From assembly GCF_035917275.1 (NCBI RefSeq), contig NZ_CP108508.1, forward strand, positions 620,001-684,000: a DNA stretch of 64,000 nucleotides, read 5' to 3'. This stretch comes from Streptomyces sp. NBC_01237. Its GTDB lineage: Bacteria > Actinomycetota > Actinomycetes > Streptomycetales > Streptomycetaceae. How positions within the stretch are numbered: the first letter of the stretch is position 1; every line of letters starts with the position of its first letter. A model generated the notes under the pieces. That model was given only the letters and a program-made list of their open reading frames with translations, did no database searches and was not told where the DNA came from. Both the position numbers and the translations under genes were made by a program. Shown in pieces: positions 15,056 through 23,407 of the stretch.

Positions 15056-18000
15056 GTGCCGGATTCATTCGTCCATCTGCACAATCACACCGAATATTCG
15101 ATGCTGGACGGCGCGCAGAAGCTGAAGCCGATGTTCGGCGAGGTGTCCCGGCAGCGGATGCCCGCGATCGCGATGAGCGACCACGGCAATATGTTCGGTG
15201 CGCATGAATTCGCGCAGGTCGCGAAGGACTTCGAGGGCATCACGCCGATCATCGGCATCGAGGCGTACGTGGCGCCCTCGTCGCGTTTCGCCCGGAAGCA
15301 GGAGTTCTGGGGGCCGGGCGGCCGTCGCGCCGTGAGCGCCGACGGAGAAGGGTCGAAGGACGTCTCCGGTGGTGGCCGTTTCACCCATATGACCATGTGG
15401 GCGCGGAACGTCCAGGGCCTGCGGAACCTGTTCCGGCTCAGCACACAGGCCAGTTACGAGGGCCAGTTCCCGGCCGGGAAACCGCGTATGGACCGCGAGT
15501 TGATCGCTGAGCGGCCGGACGGCATCATCGCCACCACCGGCTGCCCCTCCGGCGAGATCCAGACCCGGCTGCGGCTGGACCAGTACGACGAGGCGAAGGC
15601 CGCCGCCGCGGCCTACCAGGAGATCTTCGGCCGCGAGAACTACTTCCTGGAGCTGATGGATCACGGTCTGGACATCGAGCGGGAGGTCCGCGGCGGTCTG
15701 CTGCGCCTGGCCGGGGAGCTGAGCATCCCGCTGCTGGCGACCAACGACGCGCACTACGTCACCGAGGACCAGGCCGATGCCCACGACAGTCTGTTGTGCA
15801 TCGGGGTCGGCAAGAACAAGGCCGACCCGGGCCGTTTCCGCTTCAACGGCTCCGGCTACTACCTCAGGACAGCCGCCGAGATGCGCCGCCTCTTCTCGGA
15901 GCTTCCGGAAGCCTGCGACAACACCCTGCTGATCGCCGAGCGCGTCGAGTCCTACGACGAGGTGTTCGACTACACCGACGAGATGCCGCGGTTCCCGGAC
16001 GTACCCGAGGGCGAGACCCAGGAGTCATGGCTGCGCAGGGAAGTGCTCACGGGCCTGGCGATGCGCTACGGGAGCCCGGTGCCCCAGCACGTCATGGAAC
16101 GGTTCGAGACCGAGATGGCGGTCATCGGCCCCATGGGCTTCAGCTCCTACTTCCTCGTGGTGGCGGACATCTGCGCCCACGCCCGGAAGAACCGGATCCC
16201 CCTGGGTCCGGGCCGCGGATCGGCCACCGGTTCCCTCGTGGCCTACGCCACCCGCATCACCGAACTGTGCCCCCTGGAGCACGGCCTCCTGTTCGAACGG
16301 TTCCTCAATCCCGAGCGCATCAACCCGCCGGACGTCGACCTCGATTTCGACGACCGCCGGCGCGACAGGATGGTCCGCTACGTCACCGAGAAGTACGGCG
16401 ACGAATACACCGCCATGGTCAACACCTTCGGCAGGATCAAGGCCAAGAACGCGACCAAGGACTCCTCGCGCATCCTGGGCTACCCCTACTCCCACGGCGA
16501 GCGGATCACCAAGGCGCTCCCCCCGGACCAGAACGGCAGGTCCGCTCCACTGGCGGCCGTCTTCGACCCGTCCCACGAACGGTACGGCGAGGCCGGCGAG
16601 ATCCGGCAGATGTACGACAACGAGCCCGACGTGAAACGGGTGATCGACACCGCTCGCGGGGTGGAGGGCCTGACGCGCGGCACCGGGGTGCACGCCGCCG
16701 CGGTGATCCTTTCCAAGACGCGGCTGACCGACCGGATCCCGCTGCACATGCGGGCCTCGGACGGCGTGCGGATCACGGGGTTCGACTACCCGTCGTGCGA
16801 GGCCATGGGACTGATCAAGATGGATTTCCTGGGGTTGCGGAACCTGGGCGTCATCGATCAGGCCATCGAGAACATCCGCGAGAACCGGGGCGTCGACCTG
16901 GCCACCGTGGATCCGCTGGACGGTGGCTCCTCGGCCGTCGTGATCCCGCTGGACGACGCCACCACGTACCGACTGCTGGCCGAGGGCAATACGTTCGGGG
17001 TGTTCCAGCTCGACGGCGGAGGCATGCGGGTCCTGCTGAAGCAGATGGAGCCCACCCGGTTCGAGGACATCGCGGCGGTCAACGCCCTCTACCGGCCCGG
17101 CCCGATGGCGGCGAACGCGCACACCAACTACGCGCACCGCAAGACCGGCCGCCAGGAGATCACCCCGATCCACCCCGAGCTGCGCGAGGCTCTGGAGCCG
17201 ATCCTCGGGAACACCTTCCATCTGCTCGTCTACCAGGAGCAGATCATGGCCATCGCCCGGGAGCTGGCCGGGTACACCCTGGGCGGCGCCGATCTGCTGC
17301 GCCGCGCGATGGGGAAGAAGAAGCCGGAGGTGCTGGCGGCGGAGTGGGACAGGTTCCACAGCGGCATGCGCGCCAACGGCTACACGGAGGAGGCGGTCAA
17401 GGCGCTGTGGGACGTGATGCTTCCGTTCTCCGGCTACGCGTTCAACAAGTCCCACACCGCCGGGTACGGACTCGTCTCGTACTGGACGGCCTATCTCAAG
17501 GCCAACTACCCGGCCGAGTACATGGCGGCCCTGCTCACCTCGGTCGGCGACGAGAAGGACAAGGCCGCGGTCTACCTCGCCGACGCCCGGAAGAACGGCG
17601 TCCGTGTTCTTCAGCCGGACGTGAACGAATCGGTCGCGGAGTTCACCGCGGTCGGCGACGACGTGCGGTTCGGGCTGCGGTCCGTACGCAACGTGGGCGA
17701 CAACGTCATCGACGCCGTGCTGGCCGCCCGCCGGAGCAAGGGGAAGTTCACCTCCTTCTCCGACTTCCTGGACAAGGCCGGACTGCCCGCGCTGAACAAG
17801 AGGGCTGTCGAGTCCCTGGTCAAGGCCGGCACCTTCGATTCCCTGGGGCATTCGCGCAAGGGGCTTGCCGCCATTCACGAGGCGGCCATCGACGCGGTCA
17901 TCCCGGTGAAGAAGGCGGCCGTTTTCGGGCAGGACGATCTCTTCGCCGGCCTGGGCGAAGAGATCGGCGGCGGACCGGCCTTCGGCCCGGACCTCGCCAT

Positions 18001-18652
18001 CGAGGACGCGGAGTGGCCGCGCGGACTGCTGCTCGCGACCGAACGGGAGATGCTCGGCCTGTACGTCTCCGCCCACCCGCTGGACGGTGCCGAACACATC
18101 CTCTCCGGCGCACGGGACTGCTCCATCGCCGAACTGCTCGCCTCCGGCCGCACGACCGGGGACGTGCGGCTCTCCGGGCTGATCACCGGCGTCCAGCTCA
18201 AGGTGACCAAGCAGGGCAACGCCTGGGCCATCGTGAACCTCGCCGACCGGGACGCCGGGATCGAGGTCCTCTTCTTCCCCGCCTCCTACCGCCTCGTGCA
18301 GCACGCGCTCGCCGAGGACAACGTCATCTCCGTCACCGGCAGGATCGAGGACCGCGACGGAACGGTGAACATCTTCGGCAGCAAGCTCGCGGTACTGGAC
18401 GTGTCCTCGGCCGAGCACGGCGGGAGGCCGCCCGTACGGCTCGCGCTCCCCTCCCACCGGATCACCGAGCGGTCCGTGGGCGAACTGAAGAGGATCCTCG
18501 CGGACCACCCGGGCGACAGCCCGGTCCACCTCAGCGTCCGCGGCGCACGGAAGACCACCGTCTACGCGCTGGGGGCCAAGGTGGACGCCACCACCATCGC
18601 CTCCGACGTGAAGGGCACGTTCGGGGCCGAGGCATGGGTGGGCCTCGTGTGA
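15056..18652 (+). CDS. dnaE: DNA polymerase III alpha subunit, DnaE1-type paralogue
   Basis: The 1198-residue protein is a complete C-family replicative polymerase. The PHP domain starts FVHLHNHTEYSMLDGAQ (residues 4-20), the form seen in DnaE1 rather than in the mutagenic DnaE2/ImuC. GPGRGSATGSLVAYATR and then PDVDLDFDDRRRDRM (near residue 425) carry the catalytic aspartates. FQLDGGGMR, QEQIMAIARELAGYTLGGAD and NKSHTAGYGLVSYWTAYLK are palm/fingers signatures, and an OB-fold lies near 1030-1110. GTG 15056 has GGAGG ten bases upstream. The neighbours are regulators and enzymes, not replication genes, so this is probably an additional DnaE. Whether the cell has another cannot be seen here. Confidence 0.93.
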   Translation: MPDSFVHLHNHTEYSMLDGAQKLKPMFGEVSRQRMPAIAMSDHGNMFGAHEFAQVAKDFEGITPIIGIEAYVAPSSRFARKQEFWGPGGRRAVSADGEGSKDVSGGGRFTHMTMWARNVQGLRNLFRLSTQASYEGQFPAGKPRMDRELIAERPDGIIATTGCPSGEIQTRLRLDQYDEAKAAAAAYQEIFGRENYFLELMDHGLDIEREVRGGLLRLAGELSIPLLATNDAHYVTEDQADAHDSLLCIGVGKNKADPGRFRFNGSGYYLRTAAEMRRLFSELPEACDNTLLIAERVESYDEVFDYTDEMPRFPDVPEGETQESWLRREVLTGLAMRYGSPVPQHVMERFETEMAVIGPMGFSSYFLVVADICAHARKNRIPLGPGRGSATGSLVAYATRITELCPLEHGLLFERFLNPERINPPDVDLDFDDRRRDRMVRYVTEKYGDEYTAMVNTFGRIKAKNATKDSSRILGYPYSHGERITKALPPDQNGRSAPLAAVFDPSHERYGEAGEIRQMYDNEPDVKRVIDTARGVEGLTRGTGVHAAAVILSKTRLTDRIPLHMRASDGVRITGFDYPSCEAMGLIKMDFLGLRNLGVIDQAIENIRENRGVDLATVDPLDGGSSAVVIPLDDATTYRLLAEGNTFGVFQLDGGGMRVLLKQMEPTRFEDIAAVNALYRPGPMAANAHTNYAHRKTGRQEITPIHPELREALEPILGNTFHLLVYQEQIMAIARELAGYTLGGADLLRRAMGKKKPEVLAAEWDRFHSGMRANGYTEEAVKALWDVMLPFSGYAFNKSHTAGYGLVSYWTAYLKANYPAEYMAALLTSVGDEKDKAAVYLADARKNGVRVLQPDVNESVAEFTAVGDDVRFGLRSVRNVGDNVIDAVLAARRSKGKFTSFSDFLDKAGLPALNKRAVESLVKAGTFDSLGHSRKGLAAIHEAAIDAVIPVKKAAVFGQDDLFAGLGEEIGGGPAFGPDLAIEDAEWPRGLLLATEREMLGLYVSAHPLDGAEHILSGARDCSIAELLASGRTTGDVRLSGLITGVQLKVTKQGNAWAIVNLADRDAGIEVLFFPASYRLVQHALAEDNVISVTGRIEDRDGTVNIFGSKLAVLDVSSAEHGGRPPVRLALPSHRITERSVGELKRILADHPGDSPVHLSVRGARKTTVYALGAKVDATTIASDVKGTFGAEAWVGLV

Positions 18653-18669
18653 TGCCGTGCCGGGCGCGG

Positions 18670-20001
18670 CTACAGGACCGCGAAGGCTTCCTCCACGGCC
18701 CGGCAGGTGGCCGCGAGGTCGTCCTCCGACACCACGGCGGGCACGAACCAGCAGGCCATGCCGTAGGCGTTGGTGTGCACCCCGCGCTTGAGCAGCTCGT
18801 GGCGGAAGGCGTCGTACCGGGGCTGATCGGTCCGCAGCAGGTCCCGGTACTGCCGTGTGGGGGTGCCGTCCGGGGTGAACACCACCTGGAACATGGCACC
18901 GACCCCCTGCACCGCGCACGGCACACCGCTGTCGTGCGCGGCGCGGCGCACCGTTTCCATCACACGGCGCCCGGTCTCGTCGATCCGTTTGGTGACGGCG
19001 GGGTCGTTCAGGGTGCGCAGCGTCACGAGGGCGGCCGTGGCGCACAGGGGTGACGCGTTGTAGGTGCCGCCGTGTTTGACCTCCGCGCGGGCCAGTGGCT
19101 CCATCACCTCGCGCCGGCCGGCGAAGGCGGCGATCGGGAGGCCGCCGCCCAGTGCCTTGGAGAACACTGCGAGGTCCGGCAGCACTCCGAAGAGCCCCTG
19201 GGCGCCGCCGGGGCCGGTACGGAATCCGGTGCACACCTCGTCGAAGATCAGCACGATCCCGCGTGCCGTGCACTCGTCTCGCAGCAGGTCCAGGAATCCC
19301 GCGTCGGGCATGGTGCAGGCGTTGTTGGCCACGATCGGCTCGCAGATGACGGCCGCCAGGTCGCGGTGGGCGTCCAGGACGGCCCGCAGGGCCGCCGGGT
19401 CGTTCCACGGGCAGACCACCACGTCGTCCACGACACCGGCCGGAATGCCGGGCGAGTGGGGTACGGAGTGGGGTGCGTCGTACGGCCCGGCTTCGGCGAG
19501 GGTGGGGCGGTTGGAGATGGCCAGGGTGTCGGACCAGCCGTGGTAGTGCCCCTCGAATTTGAGGATTCCGGACCGTCCGGTGTATCCGCGTGCCGCGCGC
19601 ACCGCGCCCTGTACCGCCTCGCTCCCCGAGTTGGCGAAGCGCACCAGATCCGCGCAGGGCACCATCCGGCAGATGAGCTCGGCCAGTTCGACCTCCGGCA
19701 CGTTGCAGGTGCCGAACATCGTGCCGGTGTGCAGGACCTCGGTGAGGGCGTCGGTGAGGAGCGGGGAGGCGTGGCCCAGGACCGCACTGCCGTAGGAGAC
19801 GAGGTAGTCGATGTACTCGTTGCCGTCGACGTCCCGGATGCGGGCACCCGAACCGCTCTGCATGTAGAGCGGGTACGGGTGTGGTCCGGTCGAGGTCAGC
19901 CGGGCCGAGGAGCTGATCCCGCCGGCGAGGGATGCCTGCGCGCGGTCGAACCAGGACCTGCTGCCCTCGGTACCGCCGAGCGCCGGGAAAGCGTCATTCA
20001 T
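18670..20001 (-). CDS. class III PLP aminotransferase, glutamate-1-semialdehyde aminomutase-like
   Basis: The 443-residue protein resembles HemL-type aminomutases: SSARLTSTGPHPYPLYMQSG near the N-terminus, then FANSGSEAVQGAVRAARGYTG (split FANSGSEAVQ, AVRAARGYTG) for the PLP phosphate. GHYHGWSD, EPIVAN and FDEVCTGFR (Asp254) hold the cofactor, and FSKALGGGLPIAAFAG contains the Schiff-base Lys282. The heme-pathway enzyme usually has other neighbours, and here an SDR, a ParB-like protein and a PhyH dioxygenase surround it, so transfer of an amino group to a specialised substrate is likelier than heme synthesis. ATG 20001 follows AGGAGCAGCG. It ends just after the convergent dnaE. Confidence 0.88.
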   Translation of the reverse strand: MNDAFPALGGTEGSRSWFDRAQASLAGGISSSARLTSTGPHPYPLYMQSGSGARIRDVDGNEYIDYLVSYGSAVLGHASPLLTDALTEVLHTGTMFGTCNVPEVELAELICRMVPCADLVRFANSGSEAVQGAVRAARGYTGRSGILKFEGHYHGWSDTLAISNRPTLAEAGPYDAPHSVPHSPGIPAGVVDDVVVCPWNDPAALRAVLDAHRDLAAVICEPIVANNACTMPDAGFLDLLRDECTARGIVLIFDEVCTGFRTGPGGAQGLFGVLPDLAVFSKALGGGLPIAAFAGRREVMEPLARAEVKHGGTYNASPLCATAALVTLRTLNDPAVTKRIDETGRRVMETVRRAAHDSGVPCAVQGVGAMFQVVFTPDGTPTRQYRDLLRTDQPRYDAFRHELLKRGVHTNAYGMACWFVPAVVSEDDLAATCRAVEEAFAVL

Positions 20002-20091
20002 CGCTGCTCCTGTTTGGAGGTGAGGACGGGGGGACACGCTCCGAGAGCCACGCGTGCGGTGGCTGGCTCACGGAGAGAGGATGTGTGCGAC

Positions 20092-20841
20092 GTGGTGGTG
20101 AGAACGGCTGTGGTGACGGGGGCGGGGAGCGGTGTCGGGCGGGCCTGTGCACTGGGGCTGCTGGCCGACGGCTGGAGCGTCGTGCTGACCGGCAGGCGTA
20201 CGGCGCGGCTGGAGGAGACGGTGGCGCTCGCGCCCCCGGCGGAACGTGGCCGCGCCGTGGCCGTCGCCGCGGACATCACCGACCCGGTGGCCGTCGATGA
20301 CTTGTTCGCGGCGGTGGGAGAGCGGTTCGGCCGGCTCGACCTGCTGTTCAACAACGCCGCCGACACCATGCCGTACACCGCCACCGAGGATGTCGGCGTC
20401 GAGGACTGGCACCGTGTCATGGACTCCATCGCCACCGGCACCTTCCTGTGTTCGCGGGCCGCGTTCCGGATGATGAAGCGGCAGTCGCCGCGAGGCGGGC
20501 GGATCATCAACAACGGTGCTCCTTCCGCCCAGGCGCCCCGCCCCGACTCGATCGCCTTCACCGCGGCCAAGCACGCCGTGGCCGGGCTGACCCGTTCGCT
20601 CTCCCTCGACGGCCGCCGCTACGACATCTCCTGCGGCCAGATCGACATCGGCAATGTGACCCCGCACGACCGGCCGCAGCCCGAGGTGCGCCAGGCCGAC
20701 GGGTCGCTCCGGGCCGAGCCGACCATGGACATGCGGCATGTCGTCGACATGGTGCGCGCCATGGCCGCGCTACCGGCCGGGGTGAACATTCAGTCCGTCC
20801 TGGTCATGCCGAGCTCCATGCCGTACGTCGGCCGGGGATAG
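20092..20841 (+). CDS. SDR-family protein lacking the catalytic Ser and Tyr
   Basis: The 249-residue product has a full short-chain dehydrogenase fold: cofactor loop TGAGSGVG (residues 9-16), AADITDP, NNAAD (about 87-91), and a C-terminal ISCGQIDIGN. In relatives the active site is NGSISA followed 13 residues later by Tyr in YxxxK. Here it reads NGAPSA (Ala143 for Ser) and IAFTAAKHAV (Phe156 for Tyr); Lys160 remains. Both proton-relay residues are therefore gone, and reductase activity by the normal mechanism is not expected. A binding or regulatory role, or altered chemistry, is possible. Start lies among three GTG codons (20092-20100). Its last 72 bases overlap the convergent gene. Confidence 0.87.
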   Translation: MVVRTAVVTGAGSGVGRACALGLLADGWSVVLTGRRTARLEETVALAPPAERGRAVAVAADITDPVAVDDLFAAVGERFGRLDLLFNNAADTMPYTATEDVGVEDWHRVMDSIATGTFLCSRAAFRMMKRQSPRGGRIINNGAPSAQAPRPDSIAFTAAKHAVAGLTRSLSLDGRRYDISCGQIDIGNVTPHDRPQPEVRQADGSLRAEPTMDMRHVVDMVRAMAALPAGVNIQSVLVMPSSMPYVGRG

Positions 20842-21354
20842 CCCGGCGACGTAGGCCCGCACCCAGCGGCCGGGCACCAGGTGCCCGGCCTGCTGCCAGG
20901 CCAGCATCCGGTGCAGTCCGTCGAGGTGGATCAGCCCCTCGCGGACCGTCAGTGCCTCGTAGTCCTGACCCGGCACCGCGCTGGTGCTGAGGAACAGCGG
21001 CCGCGGCCGGGCGTGGATCTGACGTGCGAGCTTGCGCCGGCACAGCGGATTGGTGTCGGCGTACGACGTTCCCAGTGCGGTGAGCCGGGATGCCGCCGCG
21101 GCCACGGTCAGGCCGGTCCTCGGGATCAGCTCGACCCCGCCGTTCTCCCCGAGATGCCAGGGCAGCACGACGTCGAGTACTTCGGTGCCCTCCAGCATCA
21201 CCTCGTGCCAGCGGCCTCCGAGGGTCAGCTGGGCGTTATGGATGTGGGTCCGGGCCTCGTCGTTCGAGTTGGCCTCGTCGTCCGGGTCATAGGGGTGCTC
21301 ACGGCCGAATCGCCTCATGAGTGCGTCAAAGGTGACCGCTTCCAACACCTTCAT
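20770..21354 (-). CDS. conserved hypothetical protein with ParB-like DGLHR segment (DUF6309-like)
   Basis: The 194-residue protein starts KVLEAVTFDALMRRFGREHP. It has VVLPWHLGENGGVELIPRTG in the middle, and later LTVREGLIHLDGLHRMLAWQ, a G-x-x-x-x-DG-x-HR pattern like ParB/sulfiredoxin-fold proteins, where the segment binds a phosphate or nucleotide. I believe it belongs to the streptomycete family DUF6309, but function is unknown. ATG 21354 overlaps the TGA of the PhyH gene as ATGA, so the two are translationally coupled. Its 3' end overlaps the SDR gene by 72 bases on the opposite strand. Confidence 0.7.
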   Translation of the reverse strand: MKVLEAVTFDALMRRFGREHPYDPDDEANSNDEARTHIHNAQLTLGGRWHEVMLEGTEVLDVVLPWHLGENGGVELIPRTGLTVAAAASRLTALGTSYADTNPLCRRKLARQIHARPRPLFLSTSAVPGQDYEALTVREGLIHLDGLHRMLAWQQAGHLVPGRWVRAYVAGLSPADVRHGARHDQDGLNVHPGR

Positions 21355-22148
21355 GCCGACGTTCCCGTTCCTGTGCGGACGTATTCGCTGAAATGCCGGT
21401 CGGCGAACAGTTCCGGCCAGCGTCCCTGGCCCAGTCCCCGTTCCCGGCCCACGGACAGTACCTCGCGCCAGTACGGCTTGACCGGGGGCCACAGCGTGCC
21501 CGTCCGGCAGTACGACGCGTCGATCATGTAGCGAGGTCCCCCGCCCGCCGTCGGACCGGGCGCGGCGCGGCGGGTGTGGAACAGCGCGGAGTGCAGGAGC
21601 ACGGTGGAGCCCGGCGGAAGCTCCTCGATGAGTACTTCACCCGGCTGCGCGGCCGTCCCCAGGTGTGTCCACGCGTCCTTCTCGGCAACGAGGTGGTGCG
21701 ATCCGGGCAGCACGGCCAGGGAGCCCACCGTGGGCTGGAGCCCGCCTATGTAGTGCAGGGTGTGGATCATGGGCTGATCTCGGTCCCGTTGCGGCCGCTG
21801 CTCGTAGTCGTGGTGCCAGTTCTTGCCGCTGCCTCCGGGCGGGCGGCGGTCGCTGTGCAGGTGGTGGAAGACGAAGGACGGCCCCAGCAGGCTGTCGTCA
21901 CTGAGCAGTTCCAGCAGGGGGGCGTAGGCCGCGAGTTCTCCGTGCGCCTCCATCCGCAACTCCACCACCGACGGCGGAGCGCATTCCTCCGGGCGTAAGC
22001 ACGCGTCGATGGATAACTGCCTCAGACCGGAATCGACCCACTCGTCGACTTCGCGCGCGAGGCGCTCGACCAGGGTGCCGGGAAGCAGTCCGGGCAACAC
22101 GAGGTAGCCGGTCTCCTTGAAGTTCGCCACCTGCGCTTCGAGATCCAT
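21351..22148 (-). CDS. phytanoyl-CoA dioxygenase (PhyH) family oxygenase
   Basis: The 265-residue protein belongs to the non-haem Fe(II)/2-oxoglutarate oxygenases of the PhyH type. It begins with FKETGYLVLPGLLPGTLVER, the family N-terminus. NWHHDYEQR (about residues 113-121) holds the H-x-D iron ligands, GSLAVLPGSHH follows, and LLHSALFHTRRAAPG supplies the distal histidine and a nearby arginine for 2-oxoglutarate. Such enzymes hydroxylate or halogenate specialised metabolites. ATG 22148 is chosen; an in-frame GTG at 22160 with a G-rich tract upstream is an alternative. It is coupled to the ParB-like gene. Confidence 0.85.
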   Translation of the reverse strand: MDLEAQVANFKETGYLVLPGLLPGTLVERLAREVDEWVDSGLRQLSIDACLRPEECAPPSVVELRMEAHGELAAYAPLLELLSDDSLLGPSFVFHHLHSDRRPPGGSGKNWHHDYEQRPQRDRDQPMIHTLHYIGGLQPTVGSLAVLPGSHHLVAEKDAWTHLGTAAQPGEVLIEELPPGSTVLLHSALFHTRRAAPGPTAGGGPRYMIDASYCRTGTLWPPVKPYWREVLSVGRERGLGQGRWPELFADRHFSEYVRTGTGTSA

Positions 22149-22475
22149 GAAACCGATCACGCGATGAAACCCCCCACTATTCACCGAGATGCCAAGAGAC
22201 GTACGGCTGAGCGTCCGGTCCTTTCTATCCCTCTCCACTACGGCGCACGCCCCGCCGACCGACAATGGCCAAAGGCCAGCACTTTGGCCGGAACCGCCGC
22301 GAGGGCGGCGAAGGGAAACGACCGTACGACGGCCGCTCACGGGGGTGCGGGGGTCGACGCGTGCGGACAGGGCGCCGTCCCGGATCAGCCGGGCAGGCCG
22401 CCACGTCCCGGGGCGGGCCCCCGGTCTACGGGACAGCCCTTGGCCCGGCCGTCTCCCGCGCGGGCGTACGGGATC
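22149..22475. promoter_or_regulatory. intergenic region upstream of the PhyH gene with an inverted repeat
   Basis: No gene is supportable in these 327 bases. An exact 8-bp inverted repeat GGCCAAAG/CTTTGGCC (22267-22274 and 22282-22289, seven bases apart) lies about 120 bases upstream of the PhyH start and may be an operator. The remainder also contains the end of the leftward IclR transcript; no clear terminator is seen. Confidence 0.35.
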
Positions 22476-23246
22476 TCATCGGCGCCCCCGGTGACCGAGC
22501 CGCGCCGAGAGGTCCTCGGCGCCCTTGACCGCCAGCGCGGCGAGTTCCGCCTCGCGGTCCTCGCTCCAGCGGATCACGGGTACGGAGATGGAGAGCGCGG
22601 CGACGACACGGCCCGTGCTGTCGCGCACCGGTGCGGCCACGCAGCTCACATCCGGGTTGGACTCCCGGTGCTCCACGGCGATGCCGCGCTCCCGGACGTC
22701 GGCCAGGACAGCGTGCAGCTCATCGGGATCCGTGATGCTGTCGGGCGTCATCCGGGCGAACTCGCGCCCTTCGATGCGGGCCCGCAGTTCGGTTTCGGGC
22801 AGCGAGGCGAGCAGCATCTTGCCGACGGAGGTGCAGTGCGCGGGCAGTCTCCGTCCGGCGGCCGAGACCATCCGCACGGCGTGGGTGGAGTCCACCTTGG
22901 CGATGTAGATGACATCGGCGTCCTCCAGGACGGCGACATGGACGGTCTCGTCGCAGGTCTCCGCGACGTCGCGGGCCACCTGCTGTCCCTCGGCGGCGAG
23001 GTCCAGCTGTTCGGCGTACCGGCTGCCGAGCTGGTAGGTGCGTACGCCGAGCCGGTAGCGGCCGGGCTGTTCGGGGACGGCCACCAGATAGGAGCGGGCG
23101 GCCAGGGTGGTGAGCAGCTCGTGCACGGTGGTGCGCGGGAGTTGGAGCCTGCGGGTGACGTCGGGGGCGGAGAGCGTCCCGTCCCCTTCCAGGAACAGTT
23201 CGAGTATGTCGAATGCCCGGGTCACGGCCGGTACCAATCGCCCCAT
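22476..23246 (-). CDS. IclR-family transcriptional regulator
   Basis: The 256-residue regulator has an N-terminal winged helix (AVTRAFDILELFLEGDGTLS, then APDVTRRLQLPRTTVHELLT) and a C-terminal GAF-like effector domain with HVAVLEDADVIYIAKVDS, CTSVGKMLLASLPE and AAPVRDSTGRVVAALSISVP, all standard IclR landmarks. ATG 23246 has AAGGGG eight bases upstream. It is divergent from the sugar-acid gene cluster and very likely its regulator. Matching TTCGAA-centred half-sites lie in the gap between them. Confidence 0.93.
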   Translation of the reverse strand: MGRLVPAVTRAFDILELFLEGDGTLSAPDVTRRLQLPRTTVHELLTTLAARSYLVAVPEQPGRYRLGVRTYQLGSRYAEQLDLAAEGQQVARDVAETCDETVHVAVLEDADVIYIAKVDSTHAVRMVSAAGRRLPAHCTSVGKMLLASLPETELRARIEGREFARMTPDSITDPDELHAVLADVRERGIAVEHRESNPDVSCVAAPVRDSTGRVVAALSISVPVIRWSEDREAELAALAVKGAEDLSARLGHRGRR

Positions 23247-23262
23247 GGCGCACACCCCTTGC

Positions 23263-23388
23263 GTTCGAAATTCCGACCATTGGCCGGTATGACGAACACA
23301 GGCTAGCCGCTGCGCGATCCATTGACACTACCGAGGATCGCTGAATACGGTCGCGCCAGCATTTCGAACGAGTGACGAAATATCGAAC
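23263..23388. promoter_or_regulatory. IclR operator candidates in the divergent gap
   Basis: GTTCGAAAT (23263-23271) near the IclR start recurs exactly inverted as ATTTCGAAC (23361-23369) near the dehydratase start, and CGAAATATCGAAC follows at 23376-23388. Paired TTCGAA-type sites bracketing a divergent promoter suit an IclR dimer or tetramer binding both ends. Confidence 0.55.
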
Positions 23389-23407
23389 AGAGCTGGGGGC
23401 AACTGCC

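Noticed and set aside
15796-19053. A 1085-residue plus-strand frame overlapping dnaE
   Set aside because: Arg/Gly/Pro-rich shifted reading of dnaE, without any recognisable domain.
16025-19408. A 1127-residue minus-strand frame opposite dnaE
   Set aside because: Low complexity (His, Arg, Gly, Val-rich) mirror of a G+C-biased gene. The plus strand encodes a complete DnaE with all motifs.
19072-20841. A 589-residue plus-strand protein fusing sequence opposite the aminotransferase to the SDR
   Set aside because: Only the last 249 codons are protein-like. The earlier part is antisense to a clear PLP enzyme.
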